Shown: positions 22,901-33,089 of the stretch, piece by piece
How positions within the stretch are numbered: the stretch's first letter is position 1
Layout of the letters: the number at the start of each line of letters is the position of its first letter
DNA from: Panagrolaimus kolymaensis
Taxonomy: Eukaryota > Nematoda > Chromadorea > Rhabditida > Panagrolaimidae
DNA length: 64,000 nucleotides
Direction of reading: 5' to 3'
NCBI GenBank assembly: GCA_028622995.1
Contig: JAJQJQ010000026.1
Location: 1,116,001 to 1,180,000, forward strand
The notes under the pieces: model-generated
The model's input: the letters and a program-made list of their open reading frames with translations, nothing else
Databases searched by the model: none
What the model was told of the DNA's origin: nothing
Position numbers and translations under genes: made by a program

Positions 22901-25900
22901 GAGCTTCTTCTTTTTTTGACACACAGTATCTATGGAATCCAAAGTCTGCAGGAATATTTCATTATGAACTTCTCGACCCCTTCGTTTTTTAAACTTTGTT
23001 CATTTCCCCATATTTGCAACAAAAAAAATGAAAAAAACTTCTCAAGCATATAAAGAAAAAAGAAAAAAGTTTGCCCCCTTGACACTTTGTGGTTAGTCTT
23101 TTTTTTTGAAGCAATTTTGGAGACTTAAAAAAGACTGCTTCTGTTAACTGCCATTGGCATTGGCATTCACGTGTTTCCTTCCTTCGACTTTTTCCGTTTT
23201 TTTAAACTTTTTTTCTTTCTTTCAAAAATTTTAACAAACATAGCTCTCTGCCGCACGCAAGACTTCACACATTCAAGAAATAAAAATTCTCCGTCCTCTT
23301 CTATCCTTTATATGTATGTAGACGACAGTATGCTTGCTATGCTAGCTATGCCAAGAAAGGAAAATTGTTATTTGTTGCAAAATGAATTCTCACGTTTTAT
23401 GGGAACCATTATTACTTGAAAAAAGAAACAAAAAAAGCGAAGGAAAAAAAATTTTTCGGCAAAGTTCATTGAAGAAGATACCATTTTAATAATTTATGGA
23501 ACTTCTTTTTCTTAAAACAAAAATCACACAAAAAAAATTTTTTTCTTTGCAAAAAAGAAAGAAAAAAGGTTTAAGCAAAGCAGCAAAAATTTAAAAAAAA
23601 ACGTGGGTAAAGGAAAATAAAGAAACTAAATAATTTTGATAATGTTATGTTTTGGCACAATAATGACGAACATAAATAAAAGTAAATAAATAAAGGAAGC
23701 AAAGATGTTTGATTAGTTATTTTTTTTCTTTATTTCATTTTATTTTTCGAATAGGCAATTTAATATGTATAACTTTTTTTCTTTTTCTTAGTATGCTTTA
23801 TTTTTTTTTAAATAAAATTTTTGTTATTTTTATTTCCTGAGAATACCTAAAATATAAATTAATGATGAAAAAAAAGAAAAGAAAAAAGTATGGATGGAGA
23901 GAGAGGGTGTTCCATTTGAGAAGACCTAATTTTTTTTTTCTTTTCTTGTCAGTTAGTCAGGAAGAAAAGTCGATAACGAACGTGATGGAGTGAGTGCGCA
24001 GTATTTTCAGTCATAATCATCATTATCTTTCTTCTTTAAAGTTGTTGCAAAAGGGGTTTTTTTATTATCAGAAAACCAACCTGGTAGTAGTAGACCAGGA
24101 AAGAAAAAAAAATGAAAAAATCAAGGATTGATTTTTTTATTTTACGTGATTTTCGTGTCTTTTTTTCTTCTTCTTCCTTTTTTAAAATTTTTGAAGCTAA
24201 AATATGGAACATCCAAGCGACCGATGACCGGTGAGAGGTTGGTCAGTTATTAATTCTAATCCATTCTAAAAAAACAAAAAAACAAAAACAGTTGTTATTT
24301 TGATCATTTTTGGAATAGTATTTATGTTAATTTTTTAAATTGCCTACGCAAAAATGAATGACTTTTTTTGAAAAACATCGGGCTTTGCATTTAAAATTAG
24401 GCGGTTTAACACACATTTTTTTTTATAGTTATTAGGCGTAAATAAAAGTTTATCATTCATTTGTTGAATGAAAGAAAAATACGCTTCGTGTCTTGCATGT
24501 TTCCCATCTTTCTTCTTTTTATTATTTAAACTTCTTCTGACTTCAGAACACACGGTTAGAAGTCAGGTAGTTGTTGACCTTGTGATTATCAGGAGCATAA
24601 AAAAATAGTACCAATGCAGCGTTAAGAACTTGTATCATTATTTTTTAGTTTAAACCACCCAACCCAATTAAATTGATCTATTTGGTAACCGTTTATGTTT
24701 TATATATGTTTGAAAATAATAATGTTGATGTATCAGTCTTTTTAAAGAAAAAATAAAAATAAAAGTAGTAGTAGATGTTTAGTATAATAATTTATCATAA
24801 AAATGTCTTTTCTTTTTCTCCTTTTTTGCTTTTCCTTTTTTAAACATAAAAACCCTTCCTTCCCCATCATTTTTTTCTTTAAAGCTTCAATTGTGTTTTT
24901 GCATGCAGAAACACACAGAAAAAAAATGAAAGAAAGAAAGATAGAGAGAGATATTAGAAAAAATATGCGTACACATAGCTTCCGGGCTTGCTGATGTTGC
25001 CGCTGCCGCTATTCCAGCTGACAACAAACTAACTAACTAGTCGTCAAGTTTCCGCAAACATAGACGCGTGTCTGCACATTTTTTCCTTCTTTTTTATTTC
25101 TTCTTTTTTTTCCTTCCATAAAAGGTCGAAGGCCTTTTTTTCTCAATTTTTTCTTCTGTTCCTATGTCGAGAGTAAATTCTTTTTTTTTTCAAAAAAAGG
25201 AAGCTCTAGCCATTTATGTATTTGCTGTTTAGTTAAAAGTGCTACATTTTTTTGTCCCTACTCTTGTTTCTTATTTTATTTTTCTTCCTATCATTTAATT
25301 TCATTCAAACCAAAGTATCTTATAATGACGTGAGATTGAACAAATTTATTTTTTTGAAAAATAATGTTTGGAATATTTGTTTTTTTTTATTCGATGTTGT
25401 AAAAGAAAAGAAATTAATTTTATGTTTCAAACTTTTTGTCATACTGTTTGTTTCTTTTCAAAAAAAATTATGCAAGAAGAAGTAAATAAAAAAATGTTTA
25501 AAAAAATAGGCGGTGTCTTTAACTTTTTTTCTTCTTCCTTTCATTCGGGTGGTTACCATTCATTTCCTATTTTTCTTAAAATTGACCTATGAACACTTTT
25601 TTTTGTTTCCCGTTTTCTAAAATGTATGATTAACTATTTCTTTTTGTCTTTAAAATAAAGTACCCCTCCCATTCCTCCTTCATTCTAAAAATGAATGTAT
25701 TGTTCTTTCTTCTGATCACAAAAGGAATAAACCATTGAAATGAAAAGTTAATTTCTTCTTCCTTTCCAAAACATAAAATAATCATTTTATGTCAAATCAA
25801 CAACGATCAATTAAAGAAAATCAAAAAAAGTAAGAAAAAGAGAGTTTGGAGAGAGAGAAAAAATGGAAGGAAGTAAGAAAAGAAGAAAAAATTGATAAGC

Positions 25901-28287
25901 TACGATTATTTTTTTCTTCTTTTGGTTCACGTCAAATAAAAAAAACTCCTTCCAAAACGGTAAATGGTCGGGCGGTAAAAGGTTGTTATGTTACCAAAAA
26001 AAAAGAACAGAACAGAGACAAGAAAAAAAGAAAAATCAACTTGACTATTTTTTATTTTTGTGCATATTTGAACATACACATATTTTACTCCTGTTTTATT
26101 TGCTGCCAAATAGCCCTTCTTTTTTTCTTTGTTCATTTAGGGTAAAATTTTGATTTTTTGATTTTTTTGTTGCCTTTGATATTTCCTTTTTCATTTCTCT
26201 CAAAATTAGTTTCAATCCATTCTCTTTTTTTTAAATACACGTGAATTTTTTTAAAGAAGAGGGGACATATTAGGAAGGACGACAAAAAAAAAAAAATAAA
26301 ATGAACTTCCCTACCCAATTGTTATTATCGACTCCCATCATGGTTGTTGGTTGTAGTTTCAAAATAACAAAGCGCGACACACATGCGCATACATGTATTT
26401 TTCTTTCTTTTTTTTATGAAGCGTTAAAAACGCTTTAACCTTTCTTTTTTTCTTTTTTTGATATAATTTGTCATGTTTTTTTTGGTTGGAGTATTCCTTT
26501 TGTTTCATTATTATTCTTTCCGTGTCTCTTTCTAAAAAAATAAAAAATTAAATTAATGATTTTCTTTTTTTTGCAAAAAAAAAATTATTTTAACAAAAGT
26601 GGGTGGATGTGAAAACAATTAATAGATGCTTCTGCACTTTTACAGTTTCCAGCTTTTACAACAGTGGGTCACATTTTTTCTTTTTTTTTCAAAACCCATA
26701 GAATTTTTCATCAGCTTAAAATTTCTTAATATCCAAAAAAGAGGATAAAAAAAAATAATGAAAGTTATTCATATATCCAATGAAATAACTTTGAGGCTCT
26801 TTATTTTGCTACGTCATTTTTATTCTTTTTTTCATTCTTGCTCTTGCATTTTTTTCTGTCTATGTACTTGTAAATTTTTTAACAATAGTTTTTTTTATTG
26901 TTTCATTTTTTACTGTAAACCCTCTTTAATTCTGTTTAAAATTCACCTTTTTTTCTTTCCACAACCTACACTTTCCCTTTTTTTAAACTGTGCGTATTCA
27001 ATCCTTTTTTTATATTTATTATTGAATATTTTATTTTATTCTTTCCCTTAACTTTCTTCCATTTTCTTCCATTTATTACTACTACTACTTACTTATATTT
27101 GCACTTCATTTGTCGTGGATGTCGTTTTTTCAGAAGGCCACAAACCAAGAAAATGAAGAAGAAGGAAAAAAAACGACGTCAGTTAGTTTTTTTTTTCATT
27201 TTCTATTTCTTTTTTGGTTAATAAAAACTCCGCCTTTTACATTTATGTCCTCATGTGGCAAAAAAAGAAAAAGAAAAATGAAGAAAAAATGTTTCTTTCT
27301 TTAGGCGGAAGATTAGCAGGCAACAACAACAACTGTGTGGTTAGTTTTTTTGGTTTTCGATGCCATCGTTGTTCGTTTTTTCTTTCTTTTCTCTTTCATT
27401 TTTTTTTCTTCTTCCTTCCACATCAGAAGCAAAAGCCCTTTTCCTTCCTTCCTCCTTTTTTATTTTTTTTAGACGTGAAGCTTGGTCTCAGTTCTCTTTC
27501 TTTATATGGTGGCTTCAGAGAGCTGCCATGCGACGTCGATGTCGACGGCGACCGCCCATTTCCGGGCATCATTTTTTTTCATGTGCCACCGCCACCGACG
27601 AATGCCGTAGGGGAAACTTTTTTTTCTATGGCTGCTTATTGTTTTTTGTTTCTTTTTTTGCCGCTTGTCAAAGAGGACTTCATCGACCTCACCTCCAAGT
27701 ACTTACTACCTTTACAACATATGCCGTGGTATACACGTACGTGAAAATAGAATATGTCAAGCTTTAAAACAGGCAACTTTTTTCTTTTTTTTTCAACCTA
27801 TTTATTTCCTCTCTTTTTTAAATATTTTTCTTAATATAAACGTGCCTACTTTGATAATGGTGTGTTTTTTCTTTCTCTTGTGTAAGGAAGTTTTTTTTAA
27901 ATAATGAAAGGACATACTTTTTTTCCTTTCCTTATAGCTAACTTATTATTGGCAAACTAATTTCACGCAAGCGCAGTTGCAGATAAAAAAAACTTTTTAA
28001 GCAAGTTTGTTCCACGACAACGACAACCCGCTGACTGAATGTTCAAAGGCCATTTTGAAACTCTCTTTTCTTTTTATTTTTTCTCTCATTTTTTTTTTCT
28101 GTTTGCCATTGCTAAAGGGCAGTAAAAAAGTGGCAAACTGCTTCCGCTTCTTTTTTCTTTTTTTTCATTTAAAAGTAGATGCTTATTTTTTTCCTTCTTC
28201 TTTAACGCCTAAAGTTTTTTTTTCTAAAAACTTCACACAGTTGTTGTTGGCACGCGACAGCTTAGTCACTACGAATGTATGTTTCTT
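19957..28287. other. 8.3-kb gene desert, polypyrimidine-rich
   Basis: Long T-rich and A-rich stretches throughout. Frames such as 27214-27744 and 27360-27767 are strings of Phe, Ser, Leu and Cys with no domain, and they reflect poly-T composition. I searched for exon chains with GT/AG flanks and conserved motifs and found none. It may be intergenic, or introns of a gene whose exons I missed. Confidence 0.5.
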
Positions 28288-28772
28288 TGTCGTATGTGGG
28301 CGACGGTGGATGGGGAAGAGGAAGCAAAAGCTTTACTTGAGGAACACATAAGTTTTCTTATATGGGTTCAACAATCACAATTAGCACAAATTACAAATAC
28401 AAAGATCAATTAAACTTACAGATAAGTCAGAAGCCCAAAGATCAGCAAGAAGACACACCAAGAAGTTTATATAAGAGTTTTTATTATTACTCAACAACAA
28501 TAACAACACAATAATCTAATAATCAAATTAGATTCCAAAGCTTTGAGTTGAGATAAACAGGAGACTTGATTTGATTTCTAATTGAATTCCAATTTGAGTT
28601 TTTGATTGAGTACCAAAATTGATGTGTAACAGCAGAGAAGTAAGTAAATAAGGAAATTGAAAAAAGCAGGAAAGAGTTTTGGCATTAAGCATATAAGACC
28701 ATAAGTTCAGGGGAAGATTGAGTTTGAATGGAGAAGATGAGATTGAAGGGCTGAAGGAGTCTCCATATGACA
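28288..28772 (-). repeat. 3' LTR (minus-strand sense)
   Basis: 485 bp, matching 35530-36014 without a difference seen by eye. In element sense it starts TGTCATATG and ends CATACGACA. A TATATAA lies at 28467-28473 on the minus strand. Confidence 0.95.
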
Positions 28773-28787
28773 TTCCCCCTCCCTCTC
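28773..28787 (-). other. Polypurine tract of retrotransposon
   Basis: On the minus strand this reads GAGAGGGAGGGGGAA, directly abutting the 3' LTR. It is the expected primer for plus-strand synthesis. The stop codon of pol (TGA, 28786-28788) runs into its first bases. Confidence 0.85.
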
Positions 28788-31700
28788 ATAGTCGGCGTCC
28801 TCGTCGACCAAAATCAGCACGGCTATATCCACTTCGAACATTTGAATACCATCCAGTGTTTCGACCACGAGCAGTTCCACGAACAGTATTACCATGATTT
28901 CTTTGAGTTTGAGAAATTAACCTTTTTGTATTACCATTATCATGAGATTCAGCGAACACTTCTTCGATCATAGGTTTACTTGTTGATTCCATATCACCAC
29001 TTTTTCGTTTCTTTACAACCGGTTCTTTCCATTCGATATCGAGCTTTAGCAAATAGGTGTTCAGTTCTTTGAGACCATATTGATTTATCATGCCTTCAGA
29101 GTTTACCATAGAAATATCTTCACTTTGAGGTGTGCATTTCAAAATATGGAACAGATGAGATTGATCGATCAGTTGAAAGCCAACGTATTCCTTTGGAGCT
29201 GTTGCAGCTTTCAACATAAACCATTCGAAGAGATCTTGATTCTTCAAAGCATGACCAATCATTCTAAACACTGGTAAAACAATAACTTTGACATTGTTGA
29301 GCTTCTTGAAAGTTTCAATTGCATTGCACCATGATTCTAAAGCTTCTTTCACATTGACGTTACCATAGAGAGTTTCTTGATTAAACCATACAACAGCGAT
29401 CTTGTAGCTAGCGCCAACAATGAGATTCAAGGCTAAACAGATATCAGTACCATTTTTGATTTTTACATAAGCAGCATTCTGTGATGAGGCCAAATTTCGA
29501 GCATTTTCATTCCCAATAACAATTAATTCACTTCCTTCAGATGTTGATTTACACCATCGAGTTCCCAATTCGTGCGAGAGACATTTTCTTAGGATTTCTT
29601 CACCATATTCAGAGTTCACAATTTCTTTTCCAACCAAAGATTTCAGAGCATCACGTCGATGAGAACAACATTTGAAGATTGCTTTCCATAATGCTTCCAC
29701 GATATCCATTCCAGGAGTGTTGAAAGCGTGTTCCACTACAGAATATCCTTGACCATCGATGAGATAATTCTTTTTCTGTTCTTCAGAGAGTGTTATATCA
29801 GCTGCGACCATAACTTTTTCCAGTAGTTCTTTCATGTTCGTTGCATTAACATCACCAAACTTTGACAAAGGCAGAATTAAGCTTACTTTGAGCTTTTCTT
29901 CGCATTCCTTGCATTCAAAACGTTTGCTTAGAGGCGAACCGAGGATATTTATTGAATCCCTGAAACCAAGCAGATTAATAGCACGAGTTCTTCGCGAAGT
30001 AATTCCATCGAGCTTTTTAGCTTCATCGTCATTTCCAGGCCACTTAACGAGCTGTGAGAAATGGATCTGTTTTTGTCCCTTTTTAAACAAGTACTTAATG
30101 AATGCATGAGTGTTCCCAATTTGTAAAACTCTAGCAGGACCTTCGAGCTTACACGCCATTTTCTTCAAATCATTTTTAACCCTTTCATTCGGAAGTTTTA
30201 CATAAACTAAATCGCCAATCTTTATCTTTGGAACTTTAGCATGATTACGCTTGTTGTAACTATCTTCGAGTTGTTCCCGATAACGTTCCAAATTTTCACG
30301 AACTACTTGCTGACATGCCCAAAGATTTTCAAGAAACTCTTGCTTATAATCATCGATGTCAACCATGTTCTTTGTTGGTGCATCGTCTTTATCAATATCG
30401 CTCGGAATTTTAGCGTCAAACCCATTCATTAAAAAGTGAGGAACTTCTTTAGTTGCTTCATGTGGTGAAGTATTATAAGCAAATAGAGCATAAGGAAGAG
30501 CCTTAGTCCATTCCGTGCTAACATTTATCCTTTTAGCAAGCAACTTTTTTAAAGTCTGAATTATTCTTTCAGAGACACCATTGAACTGCGAATTATACCC
30601 AAATGAGAATATTGATTCAACTCCCGTTAACTTATTCACCTTTTTCATAACCTCATTATCGAATTCACGTCCCATATCGGAGATTACTTTTTCGGGAAAT
30701 CTTTGTTCACGCAAACACCAATTCTCTAGGAATACTCTAACAACTTCATCAGCAGATTTAGTTTTTAAAGGCCAAGCAGATGCAAACTTTGTAAAATGGT
30801 CAATAATAACCAACATAAAACGATGACCATCTTCACTGAGAGGCATTTCGGCTAAATCAACACCAACAATTTCCATTGGTTTATTTACAATAAAAGGATG
30901 CAAAGGAGGTTTATTAATGGCATGATTTCGATGTGCAAAACATTGCATACAAGAACGAGTCCACAGAGCTACATCTTGCTCCATACCCGGCCAGAAATAT
31001 AAGCTTTTCAATGCTTTTACGGTTTTGTTAACCCCAAAATGACCTCCAAATTGTCCACCATGCTTCTCATCCCAAATAGCTTTCCTCATGCTTAAAGGTA
31101 CGACCTTCCTAATATTTCCATCAATATCAAATTGCATCAAATTCCCTTCGAGTACTTTATACAAAAACGAATTTCTACGAGCTGTCCCTTTTTCAGTTGC
31201 TTCTTTGCATATCTCATACCAATCTTTATCATTGCTTAACTCATCAAACCAACAATAAGGCTCTTTAACTTGGATACTCAAAATAACAGAATCTAAGATA
31301 TCAGTATGTGGTCCGGCTTCAGCATTTACCTGGCAACGGCTTAATGCGTCTGCAACCACATTGGCTTTGCCAGACACGTACTCTATTTTTAGGTTCCCAT
31401 ATTCTTGAAGTTCCAATGCCCAACGAACTAATTGCGCTGACAAATTTGCCTTCTTCCACAACCCAAGCAATGCTAAATGATCCGTGCGAATAACAACCTG
31501 TGCTCCCATAATAAAAGTTCGCAACTTTCTCATAGCTACAACAACCGCTAAAGCTTCCAATTGTGTTATCCCGTAATTCTTTTCACAATCTGAACATGCT
31601 TTTGATACATAAAAAAGAGGATGTAAATGCCCATCATTTCCCAACTGTGTAAGCACAGCACCAACACCCGTAATGCAAGCATCCGTCCAAATAATAAATG

Positions 31701-33087
31701 GTTTTTCACCCGAGCAAGCAGCCTCATAATCTGGTTGAGCAAGAATTGGCTCCTTCACCAATGATAGTTTTAAAAAATCGAATGCTTCTTGTTGCACTTT
31801 GTCCCAATGAAATCGCGTATTCTTCTTTGTAAGTTCAGTCAAAGGTGAGGCAATTTTAGAAAAGTTAGGAATAAACTTTCTATGATACGATGCAAGACCC
31901 AGAAATTGTTTAATTTCGGTTGGAGTTTTTGGTTGTGGAAAATTTGCAACTTTAGCTATCTTATCTTTACCAACTTCAATCCCCTTTTCAGAAATAACAT
32001 GACCCAAATAGGTGATTTCACTTCGAGCAAACTCACATTTGCTAGGTTTTAACTTTAACCCCGATTCCACAAGCCGTTTAAATATTTCCTCTAAAACTTC
32101 AAGATGTTGTTCCTCTGTTTCAGTCGCATTTAATATGTCGTCAAGGAAGAGGAAAATGAATATCCCAACAAGATCGCCGAACACATCTTCCATCATACGA
32201 TTAAATCCTGCCGGTGCAGTAGTTAATCCAAAAGGCAATACGAGAAACTCATAAAGTTTTCCAAGTACAGAGAAAGCTGTTTTCTCTCGATCCTGTTCAA
32301 TCAATGGGACTTGATAATAGCCACCTGCAAGGTCCATGGCACTGAAATATTTCTTCTTATTCAACCCCAATAACAACGCATCCTGATTTGGAAGTGGGTA
32401 AGAGTTTTTCTTAGTCACTGCATTCAGCTTTCTGTAATCCACGCACATTCGAATGGTTCCATCTTTTTTACGTACTAAAACAATAGGACTATTCCATGGA
32501 GATTTACTTTTCTGAATTAGCTTATTCTTTTCCAAGTTATCAACTAGCTTTACAACTTCATTTCGCATCGGTAAAGGCACTGGTCTTGAACCTTGTTTTA
32601 TTGGTCTAGCATCACCTGTGTCAATTTCATGAACAGCTTTTGTTGTTCTTCCAAATTCATCATCAGTCAACGCAAAAGCTTCATGATACCTCGCAATTAA
32701 ACCTCTCAATTTTGTTTTACCTTCCTCAGACAAAGCACATTTCTCAATTTCAAGTACCTCTAATAACATTGTAACTCGCTCGCTTGACCCTTTAATCAGA
32801 TTTATAGCAACAGGTTTTGCATCTTTCGCAATGTCTTGTATTACCGAAACTTGGTACGCTTCCCCAATGGTTTGTTTTAAATTTAAAATAAGAGTATTAT
32901 CACTTCTATTTGCAATGCGAATCCAAGCATTCTTATTACGATTAGCACGAACAAGCCCAGGCACAACCTCGAACACATTACTTTCAATCAATACTGGACC
33001 ATTAATAGGCACAACAACTTTAACTTTCTTTACTGAATGCGGCGGAATCCAAACTCTGATAGCCGTTTTAACTTTTCCTTCAAGCAA
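28786..33087 (-). CDS. Pol: RT, RNase H, integrase and SGNH-like C-terminal domain
   Basis: 1433 codons from a TTG at 33087; the frame is open further upstream to 33171, so it overlaps gag by 82 nt and is probably expressed by -1 frameshifting rather than from its own start. RT has FLDD in place of the usual YVDD/YLDD near residue 313. RNase H follows (TDACITGVG, RTDHLAL). Integrase has an HHCC zinc module near 674-715, then D near 739, D near 801 and E near 837 with exactly 35 residues between the last two, then a GPARV motif. About 400 further residues follow. Near 1185-1350 they resemble an SGNH hydrolase but lack catalytic residues (VIGNENAR for GDS, EGMINQYGL for DGIHLN). The tail is Arg/Gly-rich and probably binds nucleic acid. 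No chromodomain was seen. Confidence 0.93.
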   Translation of the reverse strand: MLEGKVKTAIRVWIPPHSVKKVKVVVPINGPVLIESNVFEVVPGLVRANRNKNAWIRIANRSDNTLILNLKQTIGEAYQVSVIQDIAKDAKPVAINLIKGSSERVTMLLEVLEIEKCALSEEGKTKLRGLIARYHEAFALTDDEFGRTTKAVHEIDTGDARPIKQGSRPVPLPMRNEVVKLVDNLEKNKLIQKSKSPWNSPIVLVRKKDGTIRMCVDYRKLNAVTKKNSYPLPNQDALLLGLNKKKYFSAMDLAGGYYQVPLIEQDREKTAFSVLGKLYEFLVLPFGLTTAPAGFNRMMEDVFGDLVGIFIFLFLDDILNATETEEQHLEVLEEIFKRLVESGLKLKPSKCEFARSEITYLGHVISEKGIEVGKDKIAKVANFPQPKTPTEIKQFLGLASYHRKFIPNFSKIASPLTELTKKNTRFHWDKVQQEAFDFLKLSLVKEPILAQPDYEAACSGEKPFIIWTDACITGVGAVLTQLGNDGHLHPLFYVSKACSDCEKNYGITQLEALAVVVAMRKLRTFIMGAQVVIRTDHLALLGLWKKANLSAQLVRWALELQEYGNLKIEYVSGKANVVADALSRCQVNAEAGPHTDILDSVILSIQVKEPYCWFDELSNDKDWYEICKEATEKGTARRNSFLYKVLEGNLMQFDIDGNIRKVVPLSMRKAIWDEKHGGQFGGHFGVNKTVKALKSLYFWPGMEQDVALWTRSCMQCFAHRNHAINKPPLHPFIVNKPMEIVGVDLAEMPLSEDGHRFMLVIIDHFTKFASAWPLKTKSADEVVRVFLENWCLREQRFPEKVISDMGREFDNEVMKKVNKLTGVESIFSFGYNSQFNGVSERIIQTLKKLLAKRINVSTEWTKALPYALFAYNTSPHEATKEVPHFLMNGFDAKIPSDIDKDDAPTKNMVDIDDYKQEFLENLWACQQVVRENLERYREQLEDSYNKRNHAKVPKIKIGDLVYVKLPNERVKNDLKKMACKLEGPARVLQIGNTHAFIKYLFKKGQKQIHFSQLVKWPGNDDEAKKLDGITSRRTRAINLLGFRDSINILGSPLSKRFECKECEEKLKVSLILPLSKFGDVNATNMKELLEKVMVAADITLSEEQKKNYLIDGQGYSVVEHAFNTPGMDIVEALWKAIFKCCSHRRDALKSLVGKEIVNSEYGEEILRKCLSHELGTRWCKSTSEGSELIVIGNENARNLASSQNAAYVKIKNGTDICLALNLIVGASYKIAVVWFNQETLYGNVNVKEALESWCNAIETFKKLNNVKVIVLPVFRMIGHALKNQDLFEWFMLKAATAPKEYVGFQLIDQSHLFHILKCTPQSEDISMVNSEGMINQYGLKELNTYLLKLDIEWKEPVVKKRKSGDMESTSKPMIEEVFAESHDNGNTKRLISQTQRNHGNTVRGTARGRNTGWYSNVRSGYSRADFGRRGRRL

Positions 33088-33089
33088 AT

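Noticed and set aside
27214..27767. Two overlapping frames of 176 and 135 codons
   Set aside because: Both frames are open over the same stretch because of poly-T/C composition; no domain or splice support.
28528..28773. 81-codon frame present in both LTRs
   Set aside because: Duplicated only because the LTRs are duplicated; no feature suggests a protein.
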